Source of the DNA: Emticicia agri
Lineage (GTDB): Bacteria > Bacteroidota > Bacteroidia > Cytophagales > Spirosomataceae
DNA length: 64,000 bases
Reading direction: 5' to 3'
Assembly: GCA_945860265.1 (NCBI GenBank)
Contig: CAMAQF010000001.1
Location: 124,001 to 188,000 of the forward strand
Positions 25,970 to 35,795 of this stretch are shown here, piece after piece (within the stretch, counting starts at the first letter, position 1; every line of letters begins with the position of its first letter). Made by a program: the position numbers and the translations under genes. The notes below the pieces were generated by a model, which saw only the letters and a list, made by a program, of their open reading frames with translations, had not been told where the DNA came from and did not search any database.

Positions 25970-27886
25970 ATGGCAAAAAGAAGTAGTAGTTTTGGAGCGG
26001 GTGTTTCGGAAGTAGATAAAAAAAAAGTTACAAAAGAAGGTTTCAAGAAAGCATTAAAGATTTTTAGATTTACATTACCCTATAAAGGTACATTTGCCAT
26101 CGGTTTTATATTCTTAGTTTTGTCGCAAATAACCTCCATGAGTGTGCCTTTGTTGATGGGGCAAATGGTTGGAGCCATTGTTTCGCCTAAAAAACTATCA
26201 GCCGCTGTGCAAACGCCAAATATGATGGGCGGAAACATTGGAATTCAAAAGTTCCAGAACATTTTTAGTTCAACTAATAACCTCACTCTCAACGAAGTAA
26301 CATTTCTTTTTGTTGCTTTGCTAATCATGCAAGCGGCGTTTTCATTTCTACGAGTTTATACTTTTTCAAGAGTTTCGGAGCGTTCGATGCGTGATTTACG
26401 TAAAGAACTTTATACAAAAATTATCACTTTGCCGATTTCGTTTTTTGAAAAAAGCCGAGTTGGCGAACACATGAGCCGCATCACATCAGATGTTACTCAG
26501 CTTCAAGATGTACTTTCTATAACGCTCGCCGAATTATTCCGCCAAGTTTTTACGCTTGTTGGCGGAGTAGTACTGATTTCTATGCTTTCGGGAAAACTCA
26601 CACTTTTTATGCTTTCTACATTTCCATTTTTGGTATTAGCGGCCATTGTTTTTGGGAAATTTATTAGAAAAAATTCTAAAAAAGTACAAGACGAATTGGC
26701 TCAAACAAACATCATCGTAGAAGAAACACTTCAATCTGTCAATGTTGTAAAAGCATTTACAAATGAGCGTTTGGAAGTAAATCGCTATGATACTTCTATC
26801 CAAAGAGTAGTTGATTATGCCCTAAAAGCAGCAACATTCAGAGGTGGTTTTATTTCGTTTATTATATCGGTTTTATTTGGTGGCGTTGTGGGTGTTGTTT
26901 GGTATGGTGGAAATTTAGTATTAACAGGCGAACTTGCCTTTCAAGATTTATTTACTTTTATACTTTATACTGGTTTTATTGGTGGTTCGGTTGGTGGCTT
27001 GGGCGATATGTATGCTCAAATTCAACGCACGGTTGGAGCTTCAGAGAGAATTCTGGAGATTTTGGACGAAGAATCAGAGGTTGATGTAAGTAAAAAACTA
27101 GTATTCAAGAAAGCTGATGGAAATATCATATTCGATAAAGTGGGTTTTGCGTATCCTTCTCGTCCCGATGTAACAGTTTTGAAAGAATTATCGCTTACAA
27201 TCAAATCGGGTGAAAAAATAGCTATCGTTGGTCATAGCGGAGCAGGAAAATCAACCATTGTACAGCTATTAATGAAACTTTACCCACTTAAAAATGGCAA
27301 AATAACCATCGACGGACAAAACATTGCTACGCAAGACGTAACCGAGCTTCGAAGTAATATTGCAATTGTACCACAAGAAGTAATGCTTTTTGGCGGAACT
27401 ATCTACGAGAACATTGCCTACGGAAAACCTAATGCCACTCACCAAGAAGTACTGGATGCTGCCCAAAAAGCAAATGCTTATGAGTTTATTGAATCTTTCC
27501 CTGATAAATTTGAGACAGTTGTAGGTGAACGTGGCGTGAAACTTTCGGGAGGACAACGCCAGCGTGTAGCTATTGCCCGTGCGATTTTGAAAGACCCTTC
27601 GATTTTGATTCTTGACGAAGCCACAAGTGCTTTAGATTCTGAATCAGAAAAATTAGTGCAAGACGCCCTCGATGAATTGATGAAAAACCGCACGACTATC
27701 ATCATTGCTCACAGATTGGCTACGATTAGAAATGTTGATACAATTTATGTTTTGAAAGATGGTGAAATCGCCGAATCGGGAAGTCACGATGAATTGATTT
27801 TGAAAGCAGAAAATAGCCCCGAAGGTGGAATTTATGCAAACTTGGTGAAATTACAGTTTGATAACGTAAATTTTTTAGTCGAATAA
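25970..27886 (+). CDS. ABC exporter, fused permease and ATPase (MsbA/BmrA-like)
   Basis: 638 residues. Six transmembrane helices (about 40-335) followed by an ATP-binding domain with Walker A GHSGAGKST (about 425), Q-loop region VPQEVMLFGGTIYENIAYG, signature LSGGQRQRVAIARAI, Walker B ILILDEATSALD and the H-loop IIAHRLATI. N-terminus has no C39 peptidase domain, so this is not the missing GG-peptide exporter of the island. Exports lipid or drug-like substrates as a homodimer. Starts 103 bases after gldB and ends 12 bases before the Fur-like gene. Confidence 0.92.
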   Translation: MAKRSSSFGAGVSEVDKKKVTKEGFKKALKIFRFTLPYKGTFAIGFIFLVLSQITSMSVPLLMGQMVGAIVSPKKLSAAVQTPNMMGGNIGIQKFQNIFSSTNNLTLNEVTFLFVALLIMQAAFSFLRVYTFSRVSERSMRDLRKELYTKIITLPISFFEKSRVGEHMSRITSDVTQLQDVLSITLAELFRQVFTLVGGVVLISMLSGKLTLFMLSTFPFLVLAAIVFGKFIRKNSKKVQDELAQTNIIVEETLQSVNVVKAFTNERLEVNRYDTSIQRVVDYALKAATFRGGFISFIISVLFGGVVGVVWYGGNLVLTGELAFQDLFTFILYTGFIGGSVGGLGDMYAQIQRTVGASERILEILDEESEVDVSKKLVFKKADGNIIFDKVGFAYPSRPDVTVLKELSLTIKSGEKIAIVGHSGAGKSTIVQLLMKLYPLKNGKITIDGQNIATQDVTELRSNIAIVPQEVMLFGGTIYENIAYGKPNATHQEVLDAAQKANAYEFIESFPDKFETVVGERGVKLSGGQRQRVAIARAILKDPSILILDEATSALDSESEKLVQDALDELMKNRTTIIIAHRLATIRNVDTIYVLKDGEIAESGSHDELILKAENSPEGGIYANLVKLQFDNVNFLVE

Positions 27887-27898
27887 ACGTAGACAAAT

Positions 27899-28315
27899 AT
27901 GAATCCTTTTAAAGATACACTTAAAGAATATGACCTTCGCCACACTGGCTGTCGGGCAGATATTTTGCAATCTTTCCAAAATAATAACCACGCACTTTCG
28001 CATGGAGATTTGGAAGCACTATTTGGGCAACGCTTCGATCGTGTTACAATCTATCGTACGCTCAAAACTTTTGTCGAAAAAGGTATTGTACATAAAGTTT
28101 TAGATGACGAGGGTGGTACAAAATACGCCATCTGTAAAGTATCGGAGTGTAGCCATGAAAACCATCATCATGACCACGTACATTTCAAATGCTTAGTGTG
28201 TAATAATACTACTTGCATCGAAAGTTTGCATATTCCTTCCATTAACTTGCCAGAAGGCTATAAACGTACCGAAGTAAATATGTTGATACAGGGAACTTGC
28301 CCTACTTGCGTTTAG
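27899..28315 (+). CDS. Fur-family transcriptional regulator
   Basis: 138 residues. A winged helix (RHTGCRADILQSFQNNNHALSHGDLEALF, then DRVTIYRTLKTFVEKGIVHKV) precedes the dimerisation domain with a His cluster (CSHENHHHDHVHF) and two CxxC pairs (KCLVC and TCPTC) that bind structural zinc. Could be Fur, Zur or PerR; the motifs do not decide. Twelve bases after the ABC exporter, so probably co-transcribed with it. Confidence 0.88.
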   Translation: MNPFKDTLKEYDLRHTGCRADILQSFQNNNHALSHGDLEALFGQRFDRVTIYRTLKTFVEKGIVHKVLDDEGGTKYAICKVSECSHENHHHDHVHFKCLVCNNTTCIESLHIPSINLPEGYKRTEVNMLIQGTCPTCV

Positions 28316-28545
28316 TGAATCGTAGTAATATACATTACTTAACTTCTAAACAAGGTATCGAATTAGATTTCAAATTATTCATTTTTTATCTTTATGTATT
28401 ATTATAAAAGTTTGTCTTTTATGGTAATGATTTAGGCACTGAAGTTGTGTTATTTTTTGTTGTCAAGAATAAGATTTGATGGAATTTTATCAAATCTATA
28501 TGATAATATTATGGTTTTGATAATAATATTATTGATTGTATTCAA

Positions 28546-31500
28546 ATGCTTCAAAAATCGGATAAACTTTTATTAATTGCTTTATCCGTGGGATTAGTTT
28601 TCCATGGTACTATCTTTTTTTTTACATTCGATGAAACTTACGATTCTTTTGTACATATATTCTTCGCCGACCATTATGCCCGCTCATGGTTTGAGCCTTG
28701 GGACAATCGATGGTACACAGGCTTTAACGTAACTAGCTATCCTCCTTTAGTACATCAGCTTACGGCATTGTTATCTTTTGTATTTGGTTTAAGGATCGGT
28801 TTCGTATTATTGGCAATTTGTACCGTACAATTGCTAATAGTTGGGGCTTATCGCTTCTCTAAGCTTTGGACAACCCCAAGAGCTGCTGGATATGCTGCTA
28901 TTTTTACTTGTTTTGTATCATCAATTATTGAAACCTTACATTTGTTTGGACAAGTACCAACCTTAATGGGCATTTCGTGTCTATTAAATGCCCTTCCCGA
29001 AATATATAGATGGATTCGCTATGGAAAGCATTATCGCCTAGCAACCGCTTTGTCGATTATGGCTGTAGGTGTCACATCTCATCATGTAACTACTATTTTT
29101 GGAATGGTTTTTTTTGTGGCTCCTGTCATTGGTTTAGCCGTACTTGACAGTCGAATCGAAAAAAATAAGGTTGAAAATCAAAATAACTGGGGGCTAAGTC
29201 TCTCAATGCGAGAAGTTCTGAAACATGGATCTTTGCCCTTAAAAATTACAATTTTAGATTTCCTCAAAGAAACTTGGCTAAAACGTAAACAAATTATGCT
29301 ATTCGGTTTGGCAATACCCATTGTGATGATGTTTGTGTTTCCTTATTTTTATTGGTCAAAAACCGACCCCATCACTCAGGTATCAATCCCACATGGCTCG
29401 CGTGACTCATTTATAGAAGTTCCATCGTCTGGGCTAATGTTTTTTTTAATTCCACTTGGTATAGACCTACTCTTGCTTCCTTACATATTTTCGAGAGTTT
29501 TGACAAAACGAAATATTTTTATTGGCTTATCTTTTACACTCCTACTTTTATTTGGCACGGGCGGAACAACGCCTATTCCAAAGTTAATGCTTGGCGAGGA
29601 TGCCTTTAATATTCTCACACTTGATAGGTTTACTTTTTGGGCTTCAATTATTGCTATTCCTTTCATTGGAGAGTTTTTCTATCGCCTGATCGAAGGAGAC
29701 TTTAGGGACTATTTACGTTTACAAATTGGTATCTGGCCATATCATTTAATTTGGAGCTTTATAACTTTAGGCTGCATTACATTGGTCATATTTATTATAA
29801 ATTTAAGCACATTTAGACCTTTACAGCCCTCTACAATTGATACAAAGCCTATTATTCAGTTTTTGGAGAGAGACCAGCATGATAAATGGAGATTTTTGAC
29901 TTTAGGGTTTGGCGACCAAATGGCATGGCTCTCGGCTCAAACAGTTTCACAGTCGGTTGATGGCAATTACCATTCTGCCAGAAGGCTACCCGAAATGACT
30001 ACTCGACCACTCGAACGCCTCGAAAACTCAAAATTCAAGGGAATTCAAGGTTTAGGTTCGCTGCAACAGTTTCTAACAATACCAGAAAAATATTATTTGA
30101 AATTCGTTTTTTCAAACGATAAGTTCTACGATCCTATCTTATATTTTTCAGGATGGGAACGTATTCAAAGACTCGAAAATGGGATAATGGTTTGGCAAAA
30201 ACAAGATATCCCACCATTACCTTCAGTGTTGCCTGAAAAAAACCTACCAAAATTTGTAAAAATTTACTGGGGAATAATGCCTTTATTAGCCTTATTATTG
30301 GCCTTTAGCATTAATTTACTTTTTGTTTGGTATGCTCGTTTTCAGAAAAAAAGCAAGTATGAAGACGGCTACGAAAAGGATTTCCTAACCCTACCCACTA
30401 TCAAAACACGATTGTTTATTTTAATGGGTATTTGGATATTTACCCTCTCAACAATTATTATTACTGTATTTGTCAGATTATTATTAAGTTCGCCCAACGA
30501 TTCTCCAACAAAAGTCCTAACCGCTTATTATGATGCCGTTGACTTTAAGTATTTCACAACAGCTCACGGATATTTTAACCCCAAAACTCGTTCATCATTT
30601 GAAGATTATTTTATCAAACTTTCAGTAGAAGATGGGATTTTAGCTTCATACGCTAAATTAGATAACTTATACATTGTAGAAACCAAAATAGACGATGAAA
30701 CCTATGAATTAAAGGCAACTGCGGAGTGGATTACCCCTGTTGAGCAGTATATTACAGAAAATATTCACAAAGCAGTAAGATATAATGGCAAATGGTATAT
30801 TGAGCAACCAAAGTTTGACCCAACAACTCCTCCCGATACATTTATTGATGAGGCGTTTTTGAGTATATTCGGTCATGGAAAAAGGAAAGCAGGAGTCGAG
30901 CCAACTGCTCATGAAGATTTTATCGACCGCCCTGAATTAAAAATATTGAGTGCCCGAATGATAAAACTTGACAGTACTTATGTTGTGGTTGGAGAGCTTC
31001 AAAATATTGATAATCAGCCTGCTCATATTACTATCCAAGCTAATTTATTTGACGAATATAAACGCCGTTTGGTAAGCTATAATGCTAAGTATGTGACCAT
31101 ACATCGAATCATGCCGAAAGAAACAATACCATTCAGAATTGAATTTGAAGAAACTGCTTGGGTAAAAAAAGATGATTTAGACCCAGCCAAATTTAATCCA
31201 AAAGAGTTTACTAAATTTGATTTTAAGATTCCTCCTAAAATATTCAAATTAATGGTAAAAGCGGTGGTGAATAAAAATGATGTTTATCGGTCGGTCGGTG
31301 TGCAAAGTGTAAAAGAAGATGGCACCAAAATAGTGGGTGATGTGCTAAATTATGGCACGGAAGAGGTAAGTATACCTAAACTTTTGATAGCCTTTTATGA
31401 TAAAAACAATAAAGTAAAATGGGTAGATACACATTTTTTAAGATATAGTATAAGACAACAACGCATGAGAGGTTTTGTTATTGAACGAAGTATTCCTAAA

Positions 31501-31677
31501 AATTATAAGGATGTTTATATAGGTACAGATGATGATTTTTATGTAAACGGATTACCGAATAGCTCATTCCATGTACCAGCCCAAACGAAGATGCTTGAAA
31601 ATCATATTTTACTAAAAAATTTAGAAAGCGTAAGTATTCGGGTAGATGCTTTCATCGGCAACCCAACCATTTATTGA
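28546..31677 (+). CDS. Large polytopic membrane protein, GT-C-like, with C-terminal NTF2-like and FxLYD-like domains
   Basis: 1043 residues. The first 600 hold about ten to twelve membrane helices. The first periplasmic loop DETYDSFVHIFFADHYARSW with FEPWDNRWYTGFNVTSYPPL has the acidic motif and YPP turn common in GT-C glycosyltransferases and in the 6-pyruvoyl-tetrahydropterin-synthase-related membrane family. After a helix near 620-650 comes an NTF2-like segment (TKVLTAYYDAVDFKYFTTAHGYF) and an FxLYD-like beta domain (STYVVVGELQNIDNQPAHIT). First gene of an overlapping operon with glycan enzymes, so a role in making or exporting a surface glycan is inferred. Acceptor and donor unknown. Confidence 0.65.
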   Translation: MLQKSDKLLLIALSVGLVFHGTIFFFTFDETYDSFVHIFFADHYARSWFEPWDNRWYTGFNVTSYPPLVHQLTALLSFVFGLRIGFVLLAICTVQLLIVGAYRFSKLWTTPRAAGYAAIFTCFVSSIIETLHLFGQVPTLMGISCLLNALPEIYRWIRYGKHYRLATALSIMAVGVTSHHVTTIFGMVFFVAPVIGLAVLDSRIEKNKVENQNNWGLSLSMREVLKHGSLPLKITILDFLKETWLKRKQIMLFGLAIPIVMMFVFPYFYWSKTDPITQVSIPHGSRDSFIEVPSSGLMFFLIPLGIDLLLLPYIFSRVLTKRNIFIGLSFTLLLLFGTGGTTPIPKLMLGEDAFNILTLDRFTFWASIIAIPFIGEFFYRLIEGDFRDYLRLQIGIWPYHLIWSFITLGCITLVIFIINLSTFRPLQPSTIDTKPIIQFLERDQHDKWRFLTLGFGDQMAWLSAQTVSQSVDGNYHSARRLPEMTTRPLERLENSKFKGIQGLGSLQQFLTIPEKYYLKFVFSNDKFYDPILYFSGWERIQRLENGIMVWQKQDIPPLPSVLPEKNLPKFVKIYWGIMPLLALLLAFSINLLFVWYARFQKKSKYEDGYEKDFLTLPTIKTRLFILMGIWIFTLSTIIITVFVRLLLSSPNDSPTKVLTAYYDAVDFKYFTTAHGYFNPKTRSSFEDYFIKLSVEDGILASYAKLDNLYIVETKIDDETYELKATAEWITPVEQYITENIHKAVRYNGKWYIEQPKFDPTTPPDTFIDEAFLSIFGHGKRKAGVEPTAHEDFIDRPELKILSARMIKLDSTYVVVGELQNIDNQPAHITIQANLFDEYKRRLVSYNAKYVTIHRIMPKETIPFRIEFEETAWVKKDDLDPAKFNPKEFTKFDFKIPPKIFKLMVKAVVNKNDVYRSVGVQSVKEDGTKIVGDVLNYGTEEVSIPKLLIAFYDKNNKVKWVDTHFLRYSIRQQRMRGFVIERSIPKNYKDVYIGTDDDFYVNGLPNSSFHVPAQTKMLENHILLKNLESVSIRVDAFIGNPTIY

Positions 31678-32939
31678 TGTATCTTAAAAACAAAAAATAT
31701 CTTTGGGGATTATTTCCAATCTTTTTGGTTGGAATTGTGATTGCTTATTTTTTGTTTTTTCAAAGAAAAGTCATCATTTCTACTTCATCAGATAGTCAAT
31801 TTTTTTTTCAATTTAACTTACCTAATTCCTTATATGCGGGCAGTAAACTTTCAATAAAATTACCCCAACATACTCCAAACTGCCAACTATTATTAAACTC
31901 ATCGTGGGGAACATGGTGGTTAGACCTTTCCAAAAATGAGTTCTATATTCCAGATTCTGTAATGATGCAATCGGGCTTACTTGATATTAGTTTATTTTAC
32001 AACAAAAACATAATCGCCGAAACACAAATTTTCATAAAACCGCTTCAAGCATTCGAGCCACTGGAAACATTTTTGGGTTCTAAATCAATTATTGCCGATG
32101 GAGGTGAACATTGGTCTATGATTACGGCTATTCCTACAGATAAATTTATCAATCCAGTTTATGAAAACACACCAGTGCATTTTAGCTTTAAACGCCCAAA
32201 TGGGAATTCTGAAGCCTACGATATTCCGACAAAGCACTTAGTTTCCTTCAAAAAAATATATAGTCAACAAAAAGTTGGTAAAACAATTATAAGTATGAAG
32301 GCAGCAAATGCCGCTGGAAAAGAAAAAGAGTTACTTGAGATTCCTGGATATCCAAGGCCCTTTAATATTGAAAACGACGAGTTATATCCTTATGCCGATG
32401 CTCGTCAATATTTTAAATTAAAAACTGGCATTATTAAAGATAAGTTTGAAAACGTTGTAAGCAATGGAACGTTGGTCTCCATAAATATTAAAGACACTGA
32501 TGGTTCATATCGGCAACTTACCTCATACACAATTGGTGGCATTGCAAGGTTGATGATTCAAAACCCTAATATAGCTGGCACAATGCAGATTTCTGCAAAT
32601 ATCTACGGCGATGTTGAAAGCAATCAATTAAATATTCAATTTCAAGAAACTATAAAAGATTTTAAGATCAGTTATAATAAGCAAACCGAAGTACTAAAGA
32701 TTGGCCCATTTATTGGTGCGATGGGCCAATACATAGCCGATGGTGCTGAAGTGGAAGTAGTACTAAATCCACGACAGGAAAACCTTAAAGCCTTGGTAAT
32801 TGAGGGATATGCAAAATTTAATCTCAAACAAGAACAACATCCAATTGGCGAAATGACTATTAGGTTCGCAGGTATTGAAAAACGTATTAATATTCAATTA
32901 GAGGTTAAGGATAAAAACAAAAATGATAAAAGACCGTAA
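31677..32939 (+). CDS. Membrane-anchored extracytoplasmic protein, Ig-like, polysaccharide locus
   Basis: 420 residues from the ATG at 31677, which overlaps the previous stop (TGATG). An N-terminal anchor helix (residues about 8-27, YLWGLFPIFLVGIVIAYFLF) is followed only by beta-rich segments, likely several Ig-like domains (for example KFENVVSNGTLVSINIKDTDG and KIGPFIGAMGQYIADGAEVE, which resemble invasin-type and bacterial Ig repeats). No enzyme motif visible. It is translationally coupled to the gene before and overlaps the next by 17 bases; it may scaffold the assembly or modification of the polymer. Confidence 0.6.
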   Translation: MYLKNKKYLWGLFPIFLVGIVIAYFLFFQRKVIISTSSDSQFFFQFNLPNSLYAGSKLSIKLPQHTPNCQLLLNSSWGTWWLDLSKNEFYIPDSVMMQSGLLDISLFYNKNIIAETQIFIKPLQAFEPLETFLGSKSIIADGGEHWSMITAIPTDKFINPVYENTPVHFSFKRPNGNSEAYDIPTKHLVSFKKIYSQQKVGKTIISMKAANAAGKEKELLEIPGYPRPFNIENDELYPYADARQYFKLKTGIIKDKFENVVSNGTLVSINIKDTDGSYRQLTSYTIGGIARLMIQNPNIAGTMQISANIYGDVESNQLNIQFQETIKDFKISYNKQTEVLKIGPFIGAMGQYIADGAEVEVVLNPRQENLKALVIEGYAKFNLKQEQHPIGEMTIRFAGIEKRINIQLEVKDKNKNDKRP

Positions 32940-34605
32940 ATTTTTTAAGGTGATTTTTTTCTTAGGGATAATCCTATTATTGGCCGTCGTTACTGGTGGC
33001 GTAGGGAAGGTATTGGTATTTCTGAGTAAAGGTGGCAATCGAGCGGATTTACTGAATATTCCACCAGAATTACCATCAGAATATACACCAAAGGTTATCT
33101 GGTTAAATGATGACACCGATACTGGCCGCCCGATGGAAAGTTCTAATAGAAATATAATTGCGAAAGACTACGTGAGAGCGTTGTATCAACGCAATTTGAG
33201 TTTACTTACCGCCAAACCTGATGGAATCAAAGAATATTATACCCTTGCTGCTCGTCCGAAAATATTTGCCCAAATTAACTTAGTAGCTAGTTCTGAGACG
33301 AGTATCGAAAGAGCCGAAATTAATCATAATTTAAAACTACACTTTTATTCAGCCGATGGGCAATTGGTGTCATTTACTGACCGTTTTGTTGAAAGTCGAG
33401 AGCGTGTAAAAAACAAAGAAGGTCGATTATTGGCCTCGAAAGTAGAATACGCTGACTTTAATACTTTGATGCAGTTGGATGATGGATATTGGCGAATCAA
33501 ACACGTGGTGCGAATGCCACCTAACACCATTCCCGATACGCTCATAGCTGATAGCACTAATCGAAAAGCTTTTTTTTTAGAAAAACTCAAAAGCATTAAA
33601 GGTATCAACTATTATCCCAGAGATACCCCTTGGAAAGATTTCTGGATAACCTATAATTCTGTTACTACTCAAAAAGATTTTAAACTAATCAAGAAATTAG
33701 GGTTTAATACTATACGAATTTTTGTAAATTTTGAGCAATTTGGAAAAGGCAACGTTGTGCCCGAAATGATTCAAAGACTTGAGAATGTATTAAATACAGC
33801 TACGGCAAATAACCTTTCATTAATTGTTACGCTATTTGATTTCAATTCAAATTACTCATTGCTCAATTTTCCTGCCACCGACCGCCAACTCGAAACACTG
33901 CTCACTACATTCAAAAACCACCCTGCCCTATTGGCCTGGGATTTGAAAAATGAAGCAGACCTTGACTTTTTCTATCAAAATCGAGAAGAAGTAAAGGAAT
34001 GGTTAAAGTTTATTATTAAAAAAGCCAAAAAATATGATTCAATACACCCGATTACTGTTGGGTGGGCATATCCAGAAAATGCCGATTATTTAGCCGACGA
34101 ATTTGACTTCGTGTCATTTCACTATTATAAAGAAGCAACAAAACTTGGAGAAGCAATTGATAGTTTAAGAAAAAAAGTCAATAATAAACCACTCGTTTTA
34201 AGTGAATTTGGCTTATCGTCTTACAGGAGCAAAGTGTTTCCTTATAATCAGACCGAAACTCAGCAGGCCGAATATTTTAGAGATATTCAGGAAGTCTTAA
34301 AACAAAAAGGAAATATACCATCAATCTATTGGACTTTATACGACTTTACATCGGTTTCGTCTGATATTGCTGGTTGGAGACCTTGGCAACGCAACAATCA
34401 AAAATATTTTGGCATTATCGGTGCGGATGGATCATTGAAAAAGATTGGAAATATTATTATTCACCCTGAACAAATAATTAAAAAATCTTTCATTGAATCA
34501 TTTCCACATTACTCATTCCTCTATATAATTATTTTTTTATTTTTGGTAGCTGCTTTTATAAAGCGAAATTTTATTTTTAGTTTATTTAACAAAATACTGA
34601 AATGA
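32923..34605 (+). CDS. Membrane-anchored GH5-like (cellulase-fold) glycoside hydrolase
   Basis: 560 residues with helices at both ends (about 8-33 and 530-548). Residues about 75-200 form an NTF2-like region; 225-500 form a TIM barrel with GH5/clan-A features: FNTIRIFVNFEQFG (strand 2), LAWDLKNEADL with the acid/base Glu344, HYYKEA, and PLVLSEFGLSS with the nucleophile Glu428, then YWTLYDF. Such enzymes cut beta-linked glucans or mannans. Within a biosynthetic operon it more likely edits or releases the nascent polymer, as cellulase BcsZ does, than feeds on it (inference). Both termini in the membrane is unusual. Confidence 0.78.
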   Translation: MIKDRKFFKVIFFLGIILLLAVVTGGVGKVLVFLSKGGNRADLLNIPPELPSEYTPKVIWLNDDTDTGRPMESSNRNIIAKDYVRALYQRNLSLLTAKPDGIKEYYTLAARPKIFAQINLVASSETSIERAEINHNLKLHFYSADGQLVSFTDRFVESRERVKNKEGRLLASKVEYADFNTLMQLDDGYWRIKHVVRMPPNTIPDTLIADSTNRKAFFLEKLKSIKGINYYPRDTPWKDFWITYNSVTTQKDFKLIKKLGFNTIRIFVNFEQFGKGNVVPEMIQRLENVLNTATANNLSLIVTLFDFNSNYSLLNFPATDRQLETLLTTFKNHPALLAWDLKNEADLDFFYQNREEVKEWLKFIIKKAKKYDSIHPITVGWAYPENADYLADEFDFVSFHYYKEATKLGEAIDSLRKKVNNKPLVLSEFGLSSYRSKVFPYNQTETQQAEYFRDIQEVLKQKGNIPSIYWTLYDFTSVSSDIAGWRPWQRNNQKYFGIIGADGSLKKIGNIIIHPEQIIKKSFIESFPHYSFLYIIIFLFLVAAFIKRNFIFSLFNKILK

Positions 34606-35795
34606 GGCATAAGCGACTTAAAGTAGCTATAATTTCGAGCTACCCACCCGGCAAACGTACACTCAATGAGTATGGCTATTATATGGTAAAACATTTTAGA
34701 GCCAAGCCCGATGACTACGAAAAAATAATACTAATTTCTGATGAACTGCCCGATGGACAAAAATACAATTTTCCGAATGCCTCAGTGCCCATAATTGAAG
34801 AGCAAGTTTGGAACTTTAATCGATGGACAAACCCACTCAAAATCTTAGCGGCAGTTCGTAGATCAAAGCCCGACGTAGTTTTATACAATATTCAGTTTCT
34901 TACATTTGGTGATAAAAAAATACCTGCAGCCTTAGGCTTGCTTACGCCGCTGCTCACTAAACTTTCGGGTTATCCATCGGTTGTGTTGTTGCATAATATT
35001 TTAGAGCAGGTAGATCTGAATGCCGCTGGTATTACTCAAAATAAAATCTTAGTTAAGATATACAACTTTATAGGGTCATTGCTCACACGGTTTATCTTAT
35101 CGGCAGACTTATTGGCGGTAACTATACCCAAATACGTAGAAATTTTGGAAGAAAAATATAAGGCTAAAAATGTAGTATTGATTCCACATGGAAGTTTTGA
35201 AATACCACCAATGCCCGATTTTAGTCAAGTAGTAAAACCTTTTCAGGTAATGGCATTTGGTAAGTTTGGCACCTACAAAAAGGTAGAAACTATGATTGAA
35301 TCCGTAGAATTAATAAGAAAACGAACCAAACTTTCGATAGAAATAGTAGTTGCAGGCACTGACAGCCCCAATACTCCAGGATATTTGAAAAGCATAGAAA
35401 AGCAGTTTTCTAATGTAGAAAACCTTAGATTTACGGGTTATGTAGCCGAAGAAGACGTACCACGAATTTTCAACGAAAGTGCCTTAGTTGTTTTTCCATA
35501 TACCTCCACAACCGGCAGCTCAGGTGTATTGCACCAGGCTGGTAGCTATGGAAAGCCCGCCATAATGCCAAATCTCGGCGACTTGGCGATGTTGGTAAAG
35601 GAAGAAGGGTACGGCGGAGAATTTTTCGAACCAAACGATGTCGAAAGTTTAGCAAACGCCATTCAAAAAGTTTTGGAAGATGATGAATATAGGATTCGTC
35701 TCGGACGCCAAAACTATTTTGCCGCCGCTTCTTTGCCAATGGAAGACCTCATCGATTGGTATTATTTACACTTTCAACGCTTCTTGAAAAAATGA
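34602..35795 (+). CDS. Glycosyltransferase family 4
   Basis: 397 residues, GT-B fold. N-terminal domain opens VAIISSYPPGKRTLNEYGYY; the C-terminal domain contains the donor-binding segment FTGYVAEEDVPRIFNESALV and the sequence FPYTSTTGSSGVLHQAGSYG, where the E-x7-E motif is altered to TTGSSGVLHQA. ATG overlaps the previous stop (ATGA), so it is the last gene of the 28.5-35.8 kb operon. It transfers a sugar from a nucleotide donor in the cytoplasm. The end overlaps the convergent flippase gene by 22 bases. Confidence 0.88.
   Translation: MRHKRLKVAIISSYPPGKRTLNEYGYYMVKHFRAKPDDYEKIILISDELPDGQKYNFPNASVPIIEEQVWNFNRWTNPLKILAAVRRSKPDVVLYNIQFLTFGDKKIPAALGLLTPLLTKLSGYPSVVLLHNILEQVDLNAAGITQNKILVKIYNFIGSLLTRFILSADLLAVTIPKYVEILEEKYKAKNVVLIPHGSFEIPPMPDFSQVVKPFQVMAFGKFGTYKKVETMIESVELIRKRTKLSIEIVVAGTDSPNTPGYLKSIEKQFSNVENLRFTGYVAEEDVPRIFNESALVVFPYTSTTGSSGVLHQAGSYGKPAIMPNLGDLAMLVKEEGYGGEFFEPNDVESLANAIQKVLEDDEYRIRLGRQNYFAAASLPMEDLIDWYYLHFQRFLKK

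Noticed and set aside
25970-27886. ABC exporter as the missing transporter for the GG peptides
   Set aside because: No C39 peptidase domain at the N-terminus and it is in an operon with gldB and a Fur-like gene, outside the island repeats.
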